DNA from: Verrucomicrobiales bacterium
GTDB taxonomy: Bacteria; Verrucomicrobiota; Verrucomicrobiia; Limisphaerales; CAIMTB01
Direction of reading: 5' to 3'
DNA length: 56,646 nucleotides
Assembly: GCA_016795425.1 (NCBI GenBank)
Contig: JAEUHG010000097.1
Span: forward strand, 1-56,646
Shown here: positions 9,061 through 19,336 of the stretch, one piece after another
How the letters are laid out: each line of letters begins with the position of its first letter
Numbering within the stretch: the first letter of the stretch is position 1
The notes under the pieces: model-generated
The model's database searches: none
Told to the model about the DNA's origin: nothing
The model's input: only the letters and a program-made list of their open reading frames with translations
Translations under genes and position numbers: made by a program

Positions 9061-12000
9061 ATGAATGCTGCATCCAAATCCCAGGGCCGTTGGCCTGAAG
9101 GGAAATGGGCCCCTGGTCTGGGTCGATCTATCATCGACACCTCCCACCGTGCGCGCGGACCGGGCCCCGAATACCGGGCCGCTTCTTCGCGTGGGAGGGT
9201 CTGGTACGGCTGGGTGGCGACGGTGTTGTTGCTGGCCGTCGGCGCCGCGGCGGCGGGAGCCGATAGTATCGTCAGGCGTCCGGAGGAGCGGACGGATCAG
9301 ACGTGGCGGCTGCATCAACTGACCGCCGACGCCGGGCTCGAGGGGCGAAATGCCTTCAACATCGCGTTTCAACGAGATGCGACGAACGCCGCGATTTACC
9401 GAGTCTGGGTGGCGTCTTCGGATGGTCTGCGCGAGTACGACGGTTTCGAGTGGCGTCGATATGGCACCGGTGACGGGCTCCCCAGCGATTTCGTCCGATG
9501 TGTGTGCGTGACACGCCAGAGCGAACTGTGGGTGGGAACCGATCGAGGGGTCGGCGTGTTTGCCGGCGGTCGGTTCGACAGCAGGAATTCCGAGAGCGGG
9601 CTGGCCGGCCCGAACGTTCGAAGGATCTACGAAGATAGCCAAGGCGCGGTCTGGTTCTGCAGTGACAGCTGGCCTCATGACCATCAGCGCGGAGGACTGA
9701 GTTCGTACAGTGCCGGACGTTGGCGCGCCTTCCGCCGAGCGGACGGTCTGCCCAATGAGTACGTGGTCGGCTACCTGCGGGCGACGGATGGTCAGGAGTA
9801 CGCCGCCACGCTCGCGGGTCTGGTGGAACGTCGTGGCGAACGCTGGCAGCCCGCCACCGTCACCTTGCCGGAAGATCCTGTTCGCTGGAGCGGAACCTGC
9901 CTCCTGGAAGCTCCGACCTACGGCGTCCTCTGCTCGACCGGTCGCGATCTCCTGCAGCGAACCAACGGAGTCTGGTCGGTCCTGGTGGGAGGCTCGGCGA
10001 CGGAACACGGGCTCTGCCTCACCGCCGATGGAGTCGTAGTCTCGACGACCCGGGTGCTGTCCGGGAGTCGAGCCTTCGTCGAGTTGGTGACCAATACGTG
10101 GGTGATCGCCTCATCGGATTTTGGCGCGTCTCATGACTACATCGAGGATCTGCAGGAGGCGCCGGACGGATCGGTGTGGGCGGTGGGATTCGACACCATC
10201 GTTCGATGGCGGCGCCAGGGGACGCAATGGCGGGAGTTTGGCGGAGTGCCGAGACCGTCGTTTGTGGATGAGCAAGGGCGTATCTGGTTTGGCGAGCCGC
10301 GCAACGAGTTTGGCGTCGCCCCGACTCCGGTGCGGTTGGACGGGGAACGATGGGAGTACCTCGCCGAAGCCGAGGATGAGTTGATGCTGGATCGTCGAGG
10401 CACCGTCTGGGGGGTGAGCAGCAATCGAGTGACCCACTGGTCGGCAAACCGCGAGGAGCGGTGGAGTGCCGGGGAGCTTGGAATGCAGCACCTTCTCGCA
10501 GGTCGTCCGGATGACGCCGGACGGTTCTGGGTGTTTGGGAGAGGGTCGGATGGAACGACCGGGTTGCGCGTGGGCCGGGACGGGAGGTGGCAGGATCGGC
10601 CGATACCGGAACTGCGGGAATGGCCGGTGTTACGAAAAATATCAGGAGCGCGGGAAGGGGCCTGGCTTCTCTTGGAGAATCCCGAGCGCCCCATGGCGGT
10701 CATGGCTCGAGTGACCGACGCATCCCTGCAGAGGGTGGAAATTCCTCGAACCAACCTCGGCCTCTTTCGCCTCGATCTGAAGGAAGACAGGGACGGGGTT
10801 CTCTGGGTCTACGGGGACAGCGGAACCTGGCGGTTGGAAGACTGGAGCCGGGAGGGCTGGAAGGAGGTCACGGGGTTGCCCGGACGTCTGGTTTTTGGAT
10901 TCGAAGAACGCGGGGAGGAGCGGTGGCTGGGATGCAGCGGCGCCACCGGCGGGACCAACGGCTTGGTGAAATGGGCGCAGGGGCGGCAGACGTTTTACGC
11001 TGTTGAAACCTTGTTCAACCTGTCCATCGCCGCCGACGGAACCTTGCTTGCCGGCGGCCCCGCCAAATTCGCCCTGGTGCCGAATGAGCCCGACGCGGAG
11101 CCAATGACGTTTTCGGTGCCGACACCCGAGCTGGTGATTGGCGCGGTGCGGGATCATCGGGGGCGCTATTGGCTCGGGACGGGAGAACGGGTGTATTCAT
11201 TCACGCCCGATGGCGTGGCTCCTGACACTCGCTTTGCCGAAATCTCCTCCACCAATGTGTTTGAAGGCACGGATTGGTCGGTGGGGGTTGCTGGGATTGA
11301 ACGCTATCTTCCCTCCGGTTTCCTGAAGGACTATCGGTTCTCCTGGCGCATTGACGAGTCGGCGTGGTCGCCGTTTCGGCAAGGCGATCGGCTGCGGATT
11401 GTCAGCCGCCATCTGGAGAGTGGCCTCCATCGACTGGAGGTGCGGTGCCAGGACGCCGCCATGGAGGTGGACCCCACCCCAGCGGTATTGAGCTTCCGGG
11501 TGATTCCCATCCCCATACAAAGCCGGCGTTGGTTTGTTCCGGGCATTGTCCTGGTGGCCGCCGCTTTTGGAGTGGTGTCCATCGTGGCCTGGAGAGCCCG
11601 CCAAGGCATATCGGCTTACGCGCGCCTTCTGGAATCGAAAGTGGCGGACCGAACCGCGGAATTGGAGCGGGATATCGAGGAACGAAAGCTCACCGAGGCG
11701 AGACTCCGGGAAAGTGAACGCCGTTACGGTGACCTGGTTCGACTGTCACCGGACGCCATTTTCATCAACCAGGGAGACCGTATTACGTTCATCAATAATG
11801 CCGGGCTCCAGCTCCTCAGGGCATCCGCCCCCGAACAAGTCATTGGTCGCGCCGTCTTCGAATTCTTCGACCCGGCTTGCCATGAATTGATCCGCCACCG
11901 GGTCGGCCAGCTGCGCCGGGAACCGACCAGCGTGGCTCCGGTGGAGGAGGAGTTGCTGGCCGTTGACGGAACCCATATCCCCGTTGAAGTCACTGCCTCC

Positions 12001-13257
12001 TCGTATTTCAGCCAGGGGGAACTGGTCATTCAGGTGGTGTGCCGCGATATCACGGCTCGAAAGCGGGCCGAAGCGGAGCAGAAGGTCATGGCCGCCCAGC
12101 TGCACCAGGCGCAGAAGCTGGAGGCGGTGGGAACGCTCGCCGGCGGTATCGCCCATGACTTCAACAACATTCTGGGTGCCATTCTCGGCAACCTCGAACT
12201 GGCACGCATGGATGTGGGGGAACGTCATGCGGCCATCGAGAGCCTGGATGAAATCGGGCGCGCCGCTCACCGCGCGCGCGCCCTGGTGCAGCAGATCCTG
12301 GCCTTCAGTCGACCCAACGCCCCCGAACAAAAAGCCACCGATCTGGCCCCCGTCATCCGCGAAACCCTGCGGTTCCTCCGCGCCACCCTACCCTCCGGTG
12401 TGGAGTTGCAGCTGGGACTCGATGCGCGCGCACCCTCGGTCCTCGCGGACGCAACGCAGATCTCCCAGGTGGTGGTGAACCTCTGTACCAACGCCTGGCA
12501 TGCCCTCGAAAATCGACCGGGAATCATCGAAGTCCATCTTGAAGGCATTGAAGTGGGTTCAGGCAACGTGCCGCCGTCGGATGGATTGCCCGCCGGAAAG
12601 TACGCGAAACTCAGCGTCGGCGACAACGGCTCGGGCATGGATGCGAGCACCTTGGAGAGAGTCTTCGAACCCTTCTTCACCACCAAGGAACCGGGCAAAG
12701 GCACCGGTCTCGGACTCGCCGTGGTTCATGGCATCGTTCAGGCCCACCGAGGATTCATCCAGGTGCGAAGCACGCCGGGAAAAGGCACCCGGTTCGACGT
12801 GTATCTGCCGGTCGCTCCCGGGATGCCCCAGGCACTCCCCAAATCGCCGGAACCGGCCATCCATGGGAAGGGTCGCCGAATCCTTTACGTCGATGACGAA
12901 GCGGCTCTGGTCCGGCAAATGGTTCGGATTCTCAGCCGTATGGGCTTCACCGTGGAGGCCCATGATCGGGTTGAGCCGGCGCTGAACCGGTTCTGCGAAG
13001 ACCCGGATCTTTTCGATCTGGTGATTACGGATATGAACATGCCCGGGGCCTCCGGCCTCGACCTCGCGGCCGAAGTCCTGCGCTTGCGGCCCCAGGCTTC
13101 GGTGCTGTTGACCAGCGGTCTGGTCTCGGAGGAGGTCAAGGAGACGGCGAGGAAACTCGGCGTACGCCGGATCTTGCCAAAGCCCTGCACCACGGGAGAA
13201 CTGGGCCAAGCCATTGTCGAGGCGCTCGCCGCGCCCCCGGGTCCGTCGGGATCGTGA
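9061..13257 (+). CDS. Hybrid two-component sensor histidine kinase with periplasmic propeller
   Basis: A 1398-residue one-protein phosphorelay of the kind that senses glycan breakdown products. A basic N-terminus precedes a signal/anchor helix (about 48-66). Residues 75-750 are two-component-propeller repeats ([16 protein letters not shown] and similar). A Y_Y_Y-like domain follows (about 757-815), then a membrane helix (about 825-845). The cytoplasmic part has a coiled coil, a PAS domain (about 880-1005), a HisKA domain with His1032 in GGIAHDFNN, an ATP-binding domain with [15 protein letters not shown] and GTGLGLAV, and a receiver domain with YVDDE and phospho-acceptor Asp1324 in VITDMNMPG. 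No DNA-binding domain is present, so the receiver may be an off-switch or hand on to a separate regulator. Start codon placement is uncertain. Confidence 0.88.
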   Translation: MNAASKSQGRWPEGKWAPGLGRSIIDTSHRARGPGPEYRAASSRGRVWYGWVATVLLLAVGAAAAGADSIVRRPEERTDQTWRLHQLTADAGLEGRNAFNIAFQRDATNAAIYRVWVASSDGLREYDGFEWRRYGTGDGLPSDFVRCVCVTRQSELWVGTDRGVGVFAGGRFDSRNSESGLAGPNVRRIYEDSQGAVWFCSDSWPHDHQRGGLSSYSAGRWRAFRRADGLPNEYVVGYLRATDGQEYAATLAGLVERRGERWQPATVTLPEDPVRWSGTCLLEAPTYGVLCSTGRDLLQRTNGVWSVLVGGSATEHGLCLTADGVVVSTTRVLSGSRAFVELVTNTWVIASSDFGASHDYIEDLQEAPDGSVWAVGFDTIVRWRRQGTQWREFGGVPRPSFVDEQGRIWFGEPRNEFGVAPTPVRLDGERWEYLAEAEDELMLDRRGTVWGVSSNRVTHWSANREERWSAGELGMQHLLAGRPDDAGRFWVFGRGSDGTTGLRVGRDGRWQDRPIPELREWPVLRKISGAREGAWLLLENPERPMAVMARVTDASLQRVEIPRTNLGLFRLDLKEDRDGVLWVYGDSGTWRLEDWSREGWKEVTGLPGRLVFGFEERGEERWLGCSGATGGTNGLVKWAQGRQTFYAVETLFNLSIAADGTLLAGGPAKFALVPNEPDAEPMTFSVPTPELVIGAVRDHRGRYWLGTGERVYSFTPDGVAPDTRFAEISSTNVFEGTDWSVGVAGIERYLPSGFLKDYRFSWRIDESAWSPFRQGDRLRIVSRHLESGLHRLEVRCQDAAMEVDPTPAVLSFRVIPIPIQSRRWFVPGIVLVAAAFGVVSIVAWRARQGISAYARLLESKVADRTAELERDIEERKLTEARLRESERRYGDLVRLSPDAIFINQGDRITFINNAGLQLLRASAPEQVIGRAVFEFFDPACHELIRHRVGQLRREPTSVAPVEEELLAVDGTHIPVEVTASSYFSQGELVIQVVCRDITARKRAEAEQKVMAAQLHQAQKLEAVGTLAGGIAHDFNNILGAILGNLELARMDVGERHAAIESLDEIGRAAHRARALVQQILAFSRPNAPEQKATDLAPVIRETLRFLRATLPSGVELQLGLDARAPSVLADATQISQVVVNLCTNAWHALENRPGIIEVHLEGIEVGSGNVPPSDGLPAGKYAKLSVGDNGSGMDASTLERVFEPFFTTKEPGKGTGLGLAVVHGIVQAHRGFIQVRSTPGKGTRFDVYLPVAPGMPQALPKSPEPAIHGKGRRILYVDDEAALVRQMVRILSRMGFTVEAHDRVEPALNRFCEDPDLFDLVITDMNMPGASGLDLAAEVLRLRPQASVLLTSGLVSEEVKETARKLGVRRILPKPCTTGELGQAIVEALAAPPGPSGS

Positions 13258-13291
13258 TGCCGCGACGTCGTCGAAGAAGTGGGCGGCAGCC

Positions 13292-14416
13292 CTAAGATAC
13301 CTTGGTCCACTTGCCGGCCTTGGCCGACTTGTACATCGCCTCCATCACGACAACGCGCGCGGCGGCTTCCGTTGGGGTCACCAACGGTTGGCCTGATTTG
13401 CCGCTCAACGCGTCGACGAACTGGTGGAGCGGCGCGCGCGGTGCCGAGGGAAGCTCTGTCCACGGAGCATTGCCGGTCGCGCCCTGGACCTTGCTGCTCT
13501 TGAAGGTGAGCTTGTCATCGACGATGGACGCGAAGCCCTCGGTGCCGCTGATCATCAGTGTGATGGGATTTGCGACATCGAGCCAACCGGCCGTGAGCGA
13601 ACCCATGACGCCGTTGCGGAACTTGATCAGCGCCTGGCCCGTCTCGTCGGTCTTCGGTCCATACCTTTCGGTGACCACGCGAATGTCCGCCGACACCGCT
13701 TCCACGTCGCCGAGGATCCACATCAGGATGTCGAGCGAGTGAGTCCCCAGATCTCCGAACCCGCCAACCCCCGCTTGGGTGACATCCGCCATCCAGCGCC
13801 ACGAATTCGGGAGATCGTTGGGCTTCTCGTCGAACCAACCTCCCAGGGATCCGCTATGGCAATTCCAGGCGGATGCACGCGTGATCTTGCCAAAGGCACC
13901 CGCCTGCACCTGTGAGCGCAGAAACAAATGCTTGGGATCGGTTCGCATGAAGTAGCCGGTCGTGAATAACAGGCCAGCCGACTCGATGGCCTTGGCCATG
14001 CCGATACTCTCCGCCGCCGTGATCCCCAGCGGCTTTTCGACGAACATATGCTTGCCGGCTTTGGCAGCGGCGCGCACCAGGGCAGGGTGCCGGTTGGTCT
14101 CGGAACAAATCACGATGCCGCGGATTTCAGGGTCATTCCAGATCACCGACAAGTCGTCGACGACCTTGGCCTGGAGTTCGCGGGCGCGAGCCTCGGCGCG
14201 GACACGTTGAGGGTCCCAGACGTAGCGAACCGCAACATCGGATCGACCTTTGAGAAGTTGGACGAACCCTGGCGTATGAATGTGGGCACATCCCACAAAC
14301 GCCATCGGGATCTTGCCATCGGCGGCAAACAGATCGCGGGGTTGAGACGCCAGGGCGAGTCCGGCGGCAGCGGCGGTCGTCTTCAGAAACGTGCGGCGAT
14401 GAATGGTCTCGTTCAT
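13292..14416 (-). CDS. Tat-exported Gfo/Idh/MocA family oxidoreductase
   Basis: A 374-residue NAD(P)-dependent oxidoreductase, probably acting on sugars or inositol-like substrates outside the cytoplasm. The start at 14416-14414 (MNETIHRRTFLKTTAAAAG) gives a twin-arginine signal right at the N-terminus. The frame is open to 14740 but the added residues are arginine-rich and look non-coding. The nucleotide-binding region is unusual: IPMAFVGCAHIHTPG replaces the common GxGxxG loop. The catalytic-region motif EKPLG (in FVEKPLGIT) and GGFGDLGTHSLDI, with the catalytic-type His, are intact. It converges on the sensor kinase with 34 bases between the stops and diverges from the cytochrome gene. The substrate cannot be told. 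Confidence 0.83.
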   Translation of the reverse strand: MNETIHRRTFLKTTAAAAGLALASQPRDLFAADGKIPMAFVGCAHIHTPGFVQLLKGRSDVAVRYVWDPQRVRAEARARELQAKVVDDLSVIWNDPEIRGIVICSETNRHPALVRAAAKAGKHMFVEKPLGITAAESIGMAKAIESAGLLFTTGYFMRTDPKHLFLRSQVQAGAFGKITRASAWNCHSGSLGGWFDEKPNDLPNSWRWMADVTQAGVGGFGDLGTHSLDILMWILGDVEAVSADIRVVTERYGPKTDETGQALIKFRNGVMGSLTAGWLDVANPITLMISGTEGFASIVDDKLTFKSSKVQGATGNAPWTELPSAPRAPLHQFVDALSGKSGQPLVTPTEAAARVVVMEAMYKSAKAGKWTKVS

Positions 14417-14546
14417 GTCAGCGATTTCGCTTGTAAGGCCGAACGTATAGCGGGATCGGATCCGTCGGCCCAGCCCGAAGTGGCTGAACCTTCCATCCCG
14501 CACCGGCGCCAGTCGGCTGCGAAAACCGCGTTCCTCCATGCACGAC

Positions 14547-14574
14547 TTGTCGGCGCGCCCACGAAAGGCACAAT
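14547..14574 (+). promoter_or_regulatory. Possible promoter of the cytochrome/DUF1553 gene
   Basis: TTGTCG (14547-14552), 16 bases, CACAAT (14569-14574), 14 bases before the ATG at 14589. Four of six bases match in each box, so it is a weak call. It lies in the 172-base divergent gap shared with the oxidoreductase on the minus strand. Confidence 0.28.
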
Positions 14575-14588
14575 AGGCGGGTCCAGCC

Positions 14589-17500
14589 ATGCTATCGTCG
14601 CCACGCCGCCTGTTCCTCCTGTCCGTCGCGATCGCCGCCCTCGGTGGTCCGTTGCCCATCGCCGGCGCGGCCGCCCAAGGGACGGTGGAAGCGGATTTCC
14701 TTCGGGATGTTCGACCGATTCTTTCGTCCCACTGTTTCAAGTGTCATGGCCCCGATGAGAAGACACGAAAGTCGGACCTCCGCCTCGACACTCGTGACGG
14801 AGCGATGGCACCGGCGAAATCGGGCGTCGCGGCCATCGTCCCTGGAAACATCAACGGTTCGACGTTGATCCAGCGGGTCGAGTCCGGTGACCCGGACGAA
14901 GTGATGCCTCCGCCATCGACCAAGCATCTGTTGACGGATCGAGAAAAGGCCGTTCTTCGGCGCTGGATCGAGCAGGGCGCTGAATATCGGCCGCACTGGG
15001 CTTTCGTGCCTCCGCAGCGACCCACCCCTCCGCCGGTGGTGGCGGAATCAGGGACAGCCGCACCGCCGATCGATGCCTTCATTCGGGCCCGTTTGCGGCA
15101 AGAGGGATTGCAGCCAATGCCCGAGGCGGATCGCGTGACTTTGATTCGTCGGATTTCGTTGGATCTGATTGGACTGCCTCCCACGCCCGAGGAGGTGGAT
15201 GCGTTCGTCCGGGACACTTCGCCAAATGCTTATGAACGGTGCGTGGATCGCCTGTTGGAATCGAGGCATTATGGCGAACGGTGGGCGAGGCGGTGGATGG
15301 ATCTGGCCCGGTACGCCGACACGAACGGGTATGAGAAGGATCGCGTCCGTTCCATGTGGCCATGGCGCGACTGGCTGATCGAGTCGATCAATGCCGATCA
15401 GCCGTTTGATCAGTTCACGATTGAGCAGATTGCCGGTGACATGTTGCCCGGCGCGACGACGGGGCAGCGAGTGGCGACGGGGTTCCATCGGAACACGATG
15501 ATCAACGAGGAAGGCGGCATTGACCCGCTGGAGTATCGGTTCCATGCCATGGTGGACAGGGTGCACACGACCGCGACCGCGTGGTTGGGAATGACCTTGG
15601 CCTGCGCCCAGTGCCATACCCACAAATACGATCCGATTCAGCAACGCGAGTATTACCAGTTCATGGCGTTTCTCGACAACGCGGACGAGCCCGTCATGGA
15701 CGTGCCGAAACCCGACATCGCCGAGAAACGCGCCAGAATCGAGGCTCGCCTGGCGGAGATGGAAGGCGGACTCCCGAATCGGTTTCCGCCAGAGGACCGC
15801 GCCACGCTGGTGACGCCCGTGGCCGAGGAGGTGTCCGCCTCCTCGACGCCTGAACGCCTGCCGGATGGCTCGTACCGGTTTGGCGGAACCACTCCGGAGA
15901 CTGACGTCGCCACCTTTCGCTTCGCACCGGGACTCCACAACGTCGCCTTCCTGGTGATTGAAGCCCTCGCCGACGATGCGCTCCCGAAGAAAGGCCCGGG
16001 TCGCGCACCCAACGGTAACTTCGTCTTGAGCGAGGTTGAGATTTGGACGGGTTCAGAATCTGCCATCACCACCAATCTGTCCCCGATCCGAGTCGTTTCC
16101 GCGGAAGCGGATTTCGAACAGGGTGGCTTTCCGGCGGCGCATGCCATCGATGGGAAGACGGACACCGGTTGGGCGGTGTCGGGGGAAGGGGCCTGGAACA
16201 TCAACCGCCGCCTGGTCCTGCGATTTGCCGAGCCGGTGCCTGAGGCGCAGAGCAAGCGGTTCCAGATCCGTCTCGTCCAGCGACATGGTTCGCAACACGT
16301 GCTCGGCCGGGTGCGCATCAGCTTCGGCGTGGAGGCCCCCGATGCGCGGCCCATCGAGGAACGGCGGCGCGAGAACTTCGAGCGCCGTTTTGCCGCGTGG
16401 TCCGCACGCGAAGCAGCAAAGGTGCGGAAGTGGGTGCCGTTGACACCCGTCTCGGCGACCAGCGCGGTACCGGTGCTGACCCTGGAGGCCGACGGCACGG
16501 TTTTCGCCAGCAGCGACATGACCAAGAGCGACGCCTACGAACTCGTCTACCGGACGGACCTGAAAGGCATCACGGCCATTCGACTCGAGGCGCTGACGGA
16601 TGATCGACTTCCGCGTCGGGGGCCGGGCCGAGTTTATTATGAGGGACCCTTTGGCGACTTCTTCCTGTCCACCATCAGTCTCACCGCCGCCGGTGTGCCG
16701 GTGCCGCTGGTGCGGCCGTCGCAGAGCTACGCTGCGGGCGGCAATGATGCCGCCAAGGCGCTGGATGATGATGCGCAATCGGGATGGTCGATCGACGGCG
16801 GCCAGGGACGCGATCATGTCGCTGTCTTCAATCTGGCAACACCCCTGGCCGAGGCGTCGGACCTGCGATTACGGCTGCTTTTCGAGAAGTATTACGCCGC
16901 CGGCCTCGGTCGTTTCCGGGTGAGTGTCACCACGGATCCGCGCGGGGCTGACGCCATGGACCTGCCCGATGACGTCCAGGCCGCTCTGGCGTTGTCCGGC
17001 GGCCAGCGGACACCGGATCAGGAGGCGGCATTGCGTCGGCGCTTCGCGCAGGTGGCGCCCGAGTTGGGCCCGGCCCGAGCGGAGATCGCCAAAGTGCGGC
17101 AGGAGCTGCCCGCGTATCCCACCACCTTGGTGCTCGAGGAACGACCTTCCAATAATCCCCGCGCCACGCTCATGCGGCACAGGGGAGAGTTTTTGCAGCC
17201 AACGGACCGGGTGACGCCGGGGTTGCCGGCGGTGTTTGCCGCACTTGTTCCCCAGCAACCCAGGAACCGCTTGGAATTCGCGCGCTGGCTGGTGTCCCGC
17301 GACAACCCGTTGACGGCCAGGGTGACGGTCAATCGCCAATGGCAGGCGTTTTTTGGCAGGGGACTGGTGGCAACGATGGAGGACTTCGGTTTTCAAGGAG
17401 AACTGCCTTCGCATCCAGAGCTGCTCGATTGGCTGGCGGTGGAGTTGATGGATCGCGGCTGGTCGCTCAAGGCGTTGAACAAGACAATCGTGATGAGCGC

Positions 17501-18185
17501 AACCTACCGGCAATCGTCGAAGGTTCTCCCGGCTTCCCTGGAAAAGGACCCACAGAATCGGCTGCTGAGCCGGGGCCCGCGCTTCCGGGTGGAAGCCGAG
17601 TTGGTGCGAGATCTGGCGTTGAGTGTGAGCGGCTTGTTGTCGCCGAAAATGGGTGGTCCCAGCGTCTTTCCACCCCAATTGCCAAGCATTACCAAGGAAG
17701 GAACCTATGGGCCGCTGGAATGGAAGGTGAGCGAAGGCGAGGATCGCTATCGTCGCGGCCTGTATACCTTCGCCAAACGCACAGCGCCCTATGCCTCCTT
17801 TGGCACCTTTGACGCCCCCAGCGGGGAGGCGTGCACGGCTCGACGCGAAGTTTCCAACACGCCATTGCAGTCCCTCACCCTGCTGAACGACGAGGCGTTC
17901 ATGGAAGCAGCGCGGGCACTGGGTTCGAAGACCGCGTCCACCGCCGGCGATACGCGCACGCGGGCGGTGGACCTCTTCCGACGTTGCCTGGCGCGGACCC
18001 CTTCCGAGGACGAACTCGAGCGCCTGGTGACCTTCTTCGAAACCCAGCGGGGGCGACTTGCCAATGGCGAGGTGGCACCCGAGGCACTGGCGGGACCAGG
18101 GCCGGGGGAGGTGACGGAACGCGCGGCATGGACCGCGGTGGCGCGCGCACTGCTCAACCTCGACGAGACCGTGACTCGGGGATAG
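14589..18185 (+). CDS. PSCyt1-DUF1549-DUF1553 membrane-associated cytochrome protein
   Basis: A 1198-residue exported protein of the planctomycete/verrucomicrobia cytochrome group. A signal peptide ends near AGAAAQG. A class I haem site C-F-K-C-H lies at residues 49-53, followed by an MPP segment (EVMPPPSTKHLL) typical of PSCyt1. DUF1549 follows (from about 160: FIRARLRQEGLQPMPEADR, RWARRWMDLARYADTNGY, the ACAQCHTHKYDPI motif). The middle (about 430-790) contains two similar beta-sandwich-like inserts, each with a D-x-x-x-GW motif (DGKTDTGWAVSGEG, DDDAQSGWSIDGG). DUF1553 closes the protein (NPLTARVTVNRQWQAFFGRG, then GELPSHPELLDWLA). These proteins are linked by context to oxidative handling of polysaccharides, with no proven reaction. 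The usual DUF1501 partner is not next to it. Confidence 0.9.
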   Translation: MLSSPRRLFLLSVAIAALGGPLPIAGAAAQGTVEADFLRDVRPILSSHCFKCHGPDEKTRKSDLRLDTRDGAMAPAKSGVAAIVPGNINGSTLIQRVESGDPDEVMPPPSTKHLLTDREKAVLRRWIEQGAEYRPHWAFVPPQRPTPPPVVAESGTAAPPIDAFIRARLRQEGLQPMPEADRVTLIRRISLDLIGLPPTPEEVDAFVRDTSPNAYERCVDRLLESRHYGERWARRWMDLARYADTNGYEKDRVRSMWPWRDWLIESINADQPFDQFTIEQIAGDMLPGATTGQRVATGFHRNTMINEEGGIDPLEYRFHAMVDRVHTTATAWLGMTLACAQCHTHKYDPIQQREYYQFMAFLDNADEPVMDVPKPDIAEKRARIEARLAEMEGGLPNRFPPEDRATLVTPVAEEVSASSTPERLPDGSYRFGGTTPETDVATFRFAPGLHNVAFLVIEALADDALPKKGPGRAPNGNFVLSEVEIWTGSESAITTNLSPIRVVSAEADFEQGGFPAAHAIDGKTDTGWAVSGEGAWNINRRLVLRFAEPVPEAQSKRFQIRLVQRHGSQHVLGRVRISFGVEAPDARPIEERRRENFERRFAAWSAREAAKVRKWVPLTPVSATSAVPVLTLEADGTVFASSDMTKSDAYELVYRTDLKGITAIRLEALTDDRLPRRGPGRVYYEGPFGDFFLSTISLTAAGVPVPLVRPSQSYAAGGNDAAKALDDDAQSGWSIDGGQGRDHVAVFNLATPLAEASDLRLRLLFEKYYAAGLGRFRVSVTTDPRGADAMDLPDDVQAALALSGGQRTPDQEAALRRRFAQVAPELGPARAEIAKVRQELPAYPTTLVLEERPSNNPRATLMRHRGEFLQPTDRVTPGLPAVFAALVPQQPRNRLEFARWLVSRDNPLTARVTVNRQWQAFFGRGLVATMEDFGFQGELPSHPELLDWLAVELMDRGWSLKALNKTIVMSATYRQSSKVLPASLEKDPQNRLLSRGPRFRVEAELVRDLALSVSGLLSPKMGGPSVFPPQLPSITKEGTYGPLEWKVSEGEDRYRRGLYTFAKRTAPYASFGTFDAPSGEACTARREVSNTPLQSLTLLNDEAFMEAARALGSKTASTAGDTRTRAVDLFRRCLARTPSEDELERLVTFFETQRGRLANGEVAPEALAGPGPGEVTERAAWTAVARALLNLDETVTRG

Positions 18186-18232
18186 CCAGTCGGAGTCATC
18201 ACGCTGGGGTGGATCCTTGCTCGGAGATCTGC

Positions 18233-19111
18233 TTGCATCCCGGGGTGATCCTGATCACCGACGAACGTTGCACGGAGTACCATTCGCCGGGCCATCCGGA
18301 ACGCCCGGAGCGTATCCGCGGAACCTTGGCCAAACTGCGAAGCCTGCCCGGGCTCAAGATCACCTGGGAGAAGCCGGTGGCCGTGGATCCCGGCGTTCTG
18401 TTGCGCGCCCACACCACGCAGCACCTTCAGCGATTGGGCGAAGCCAAGTCGGATTTCGATGGCGACACGCCGGCACATCCGGGGATTTTTGATCACGCGG
18501 TGCGGGGCGTCGGTGGCGGCCTCGCCGCTCTGGCCGCTGCCCGGCGCGGCGAACCCAACCTCAGTCTGCTGCGTCCTCCCGGCCATCATGCCACGCCGTC
18601 GAGGGCCATGGGTTTCTGTTATCTCGGCACCATCGCGATCACGGTGCTGGAGGCCTTGGAGACGGGATCCAAACGGGTGGCGGTGCTGGATTTCGACGTG
18701 CACCACGGCAACGGCACGGAAGCCATCCTGGCCGGAAAGAAGGGCGCGTTTTTTGCCTCGATCCATCAACATCCCTGTTACCCGGGAACCGGACTCGCGG
18801 ACGTCGCCGACAATTGCTTCAATTATCCCGTGCCTCCGGAGCATCCCCGCCTGGAGTATCGGAAGGTGATCGAACGCGCGCTGGAGCGGCTGCTGGCGCA
18901 GAAGCCCGATCTGCTCGCGGTGTCGGCAGGATTCGATGCGTATGCACGGGATCCGATTGCGCATGAGACGCTGGAGACCGAGGACTTCCACTGGCTGGGT
19001 GAACGGATTCGAAAGACCGGCCTGCCGGTGTTCAACATTCTTGAGGGCGGCTATAGCGATGATCTGCCCGAGTTGGTGGCGGCGTATTTGAAGGGACTCA
19101 CCGGACGTTGA
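18233..19111 (+). CDS. Histone-deacetylase-fold (HDAC/AcuC/polyamine deacetylase) amidohydrolase
   Basis: A 292-residue zinc amidohydrolase. Conserved pieces are HPERPERI near the start, LLRPPGHHA with the paired catalytic histidines, DFDVHHGNGT with zinc ligands Asp and His, SAGFDAY with the third ligand Asp, and EGGYS with the catalytic tyrosine. All residues needed for deacetylation are present. The start is uncertain. TTG at 18233 has GGAG at 18223-18226 at good spacing, and GTG at 18209 and 18245 are alternatives. The same frame is open far upstream inside the cytochrome gene, but that part is not coding. Bacterial members remove acetyl groups from polyamines, acetoin-pathway proteins or other amides; the substrate here is unknown. 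It follows the cytochrome gene by 47 bases. Confidence 0.85.
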   Translation: MHPGVILITDERCTEYHSPGHPERPERIRGTLAKLRSLPGLKITWEKPVAVDPGVLLRAHTTQHLQRLGEAKSDFDGDTPAHPGIFDHAVRGVGGGLAALAAARRGEPNLSLLRPPGHHATPSRAMGFCYLGTIAITVLEALETGSKRVAVLDFDVHHGNGTEAILAGKKGAFFASIHQHPCYPGTGLADVADNCFNYPVPPEHPRLEYRKVIERALERLLAQKPDLLAVSAGFDAYARDPIAHETLETEDFHWLGERIRKTGLPVFNILEGGYSDDLPELVAAYLKGLTGR

Positions 19112-19179
19112 GTCGCGGATCTCCCGTCCAGACGAAGTCAAGCGCACAACACGGTCTCCTTTTTTTTCCCCCCGCTGGC

Positions 19180-19207
19180 TTTACACGCGGGACCCGGAAT
19201 TTACAGT
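19180..19207 (+). promoter_or_regulatory. Possible glnA promoter
   Basis: TTTACA (19180-19185), 16 bases, TACAGT (19202-19207), five of six and four of six consensus bases. The leader to the ATG at 19337 would be about 120 bases. No sigma-54 site (GG-N10-GC) with the right boxes was seen, so nitrogen control by that route is not supported. Confidence 0.33.
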
Positions 19208-19336
19208 GACCCCGCTTTGCGCTCGCCAACCGTCACCGCAAGGAAGTCCTGTCCCCTCGACTGGTCGTCCGGCGGCTGATCAAGGGCGGGCCAACGAGGC
19301 GTCGCAGATACTCCCCAACGGCAAACCTTCCACCAA

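Noticed and set aside
8869..10008. 379-codon minus-strand frame between the CoaB-like and kinase genes
   Set aside because: Arginine-rich, no domain, overlaps the start of the sensor kinase.
14417..14740. N-terminal extension of the oxidoreductase before the Tat signal
   Set aside because: Arginine-rich and overlaps the start of the divergent cytochrome gene; the twin-arginine motif fits directly after ATG at 14416.
17831..18232. N-terminal extension of the deacetylase-fold frame
   Set aside because: It lies inside the DUF1553 coding region in another frame; homology starts only after about 18233.
19208..19336. Possible glutamine riboswitch in the glnA leader
   Set aside because: No match to the conserved core of the known glnA or downstream-peptide motifs was seen.
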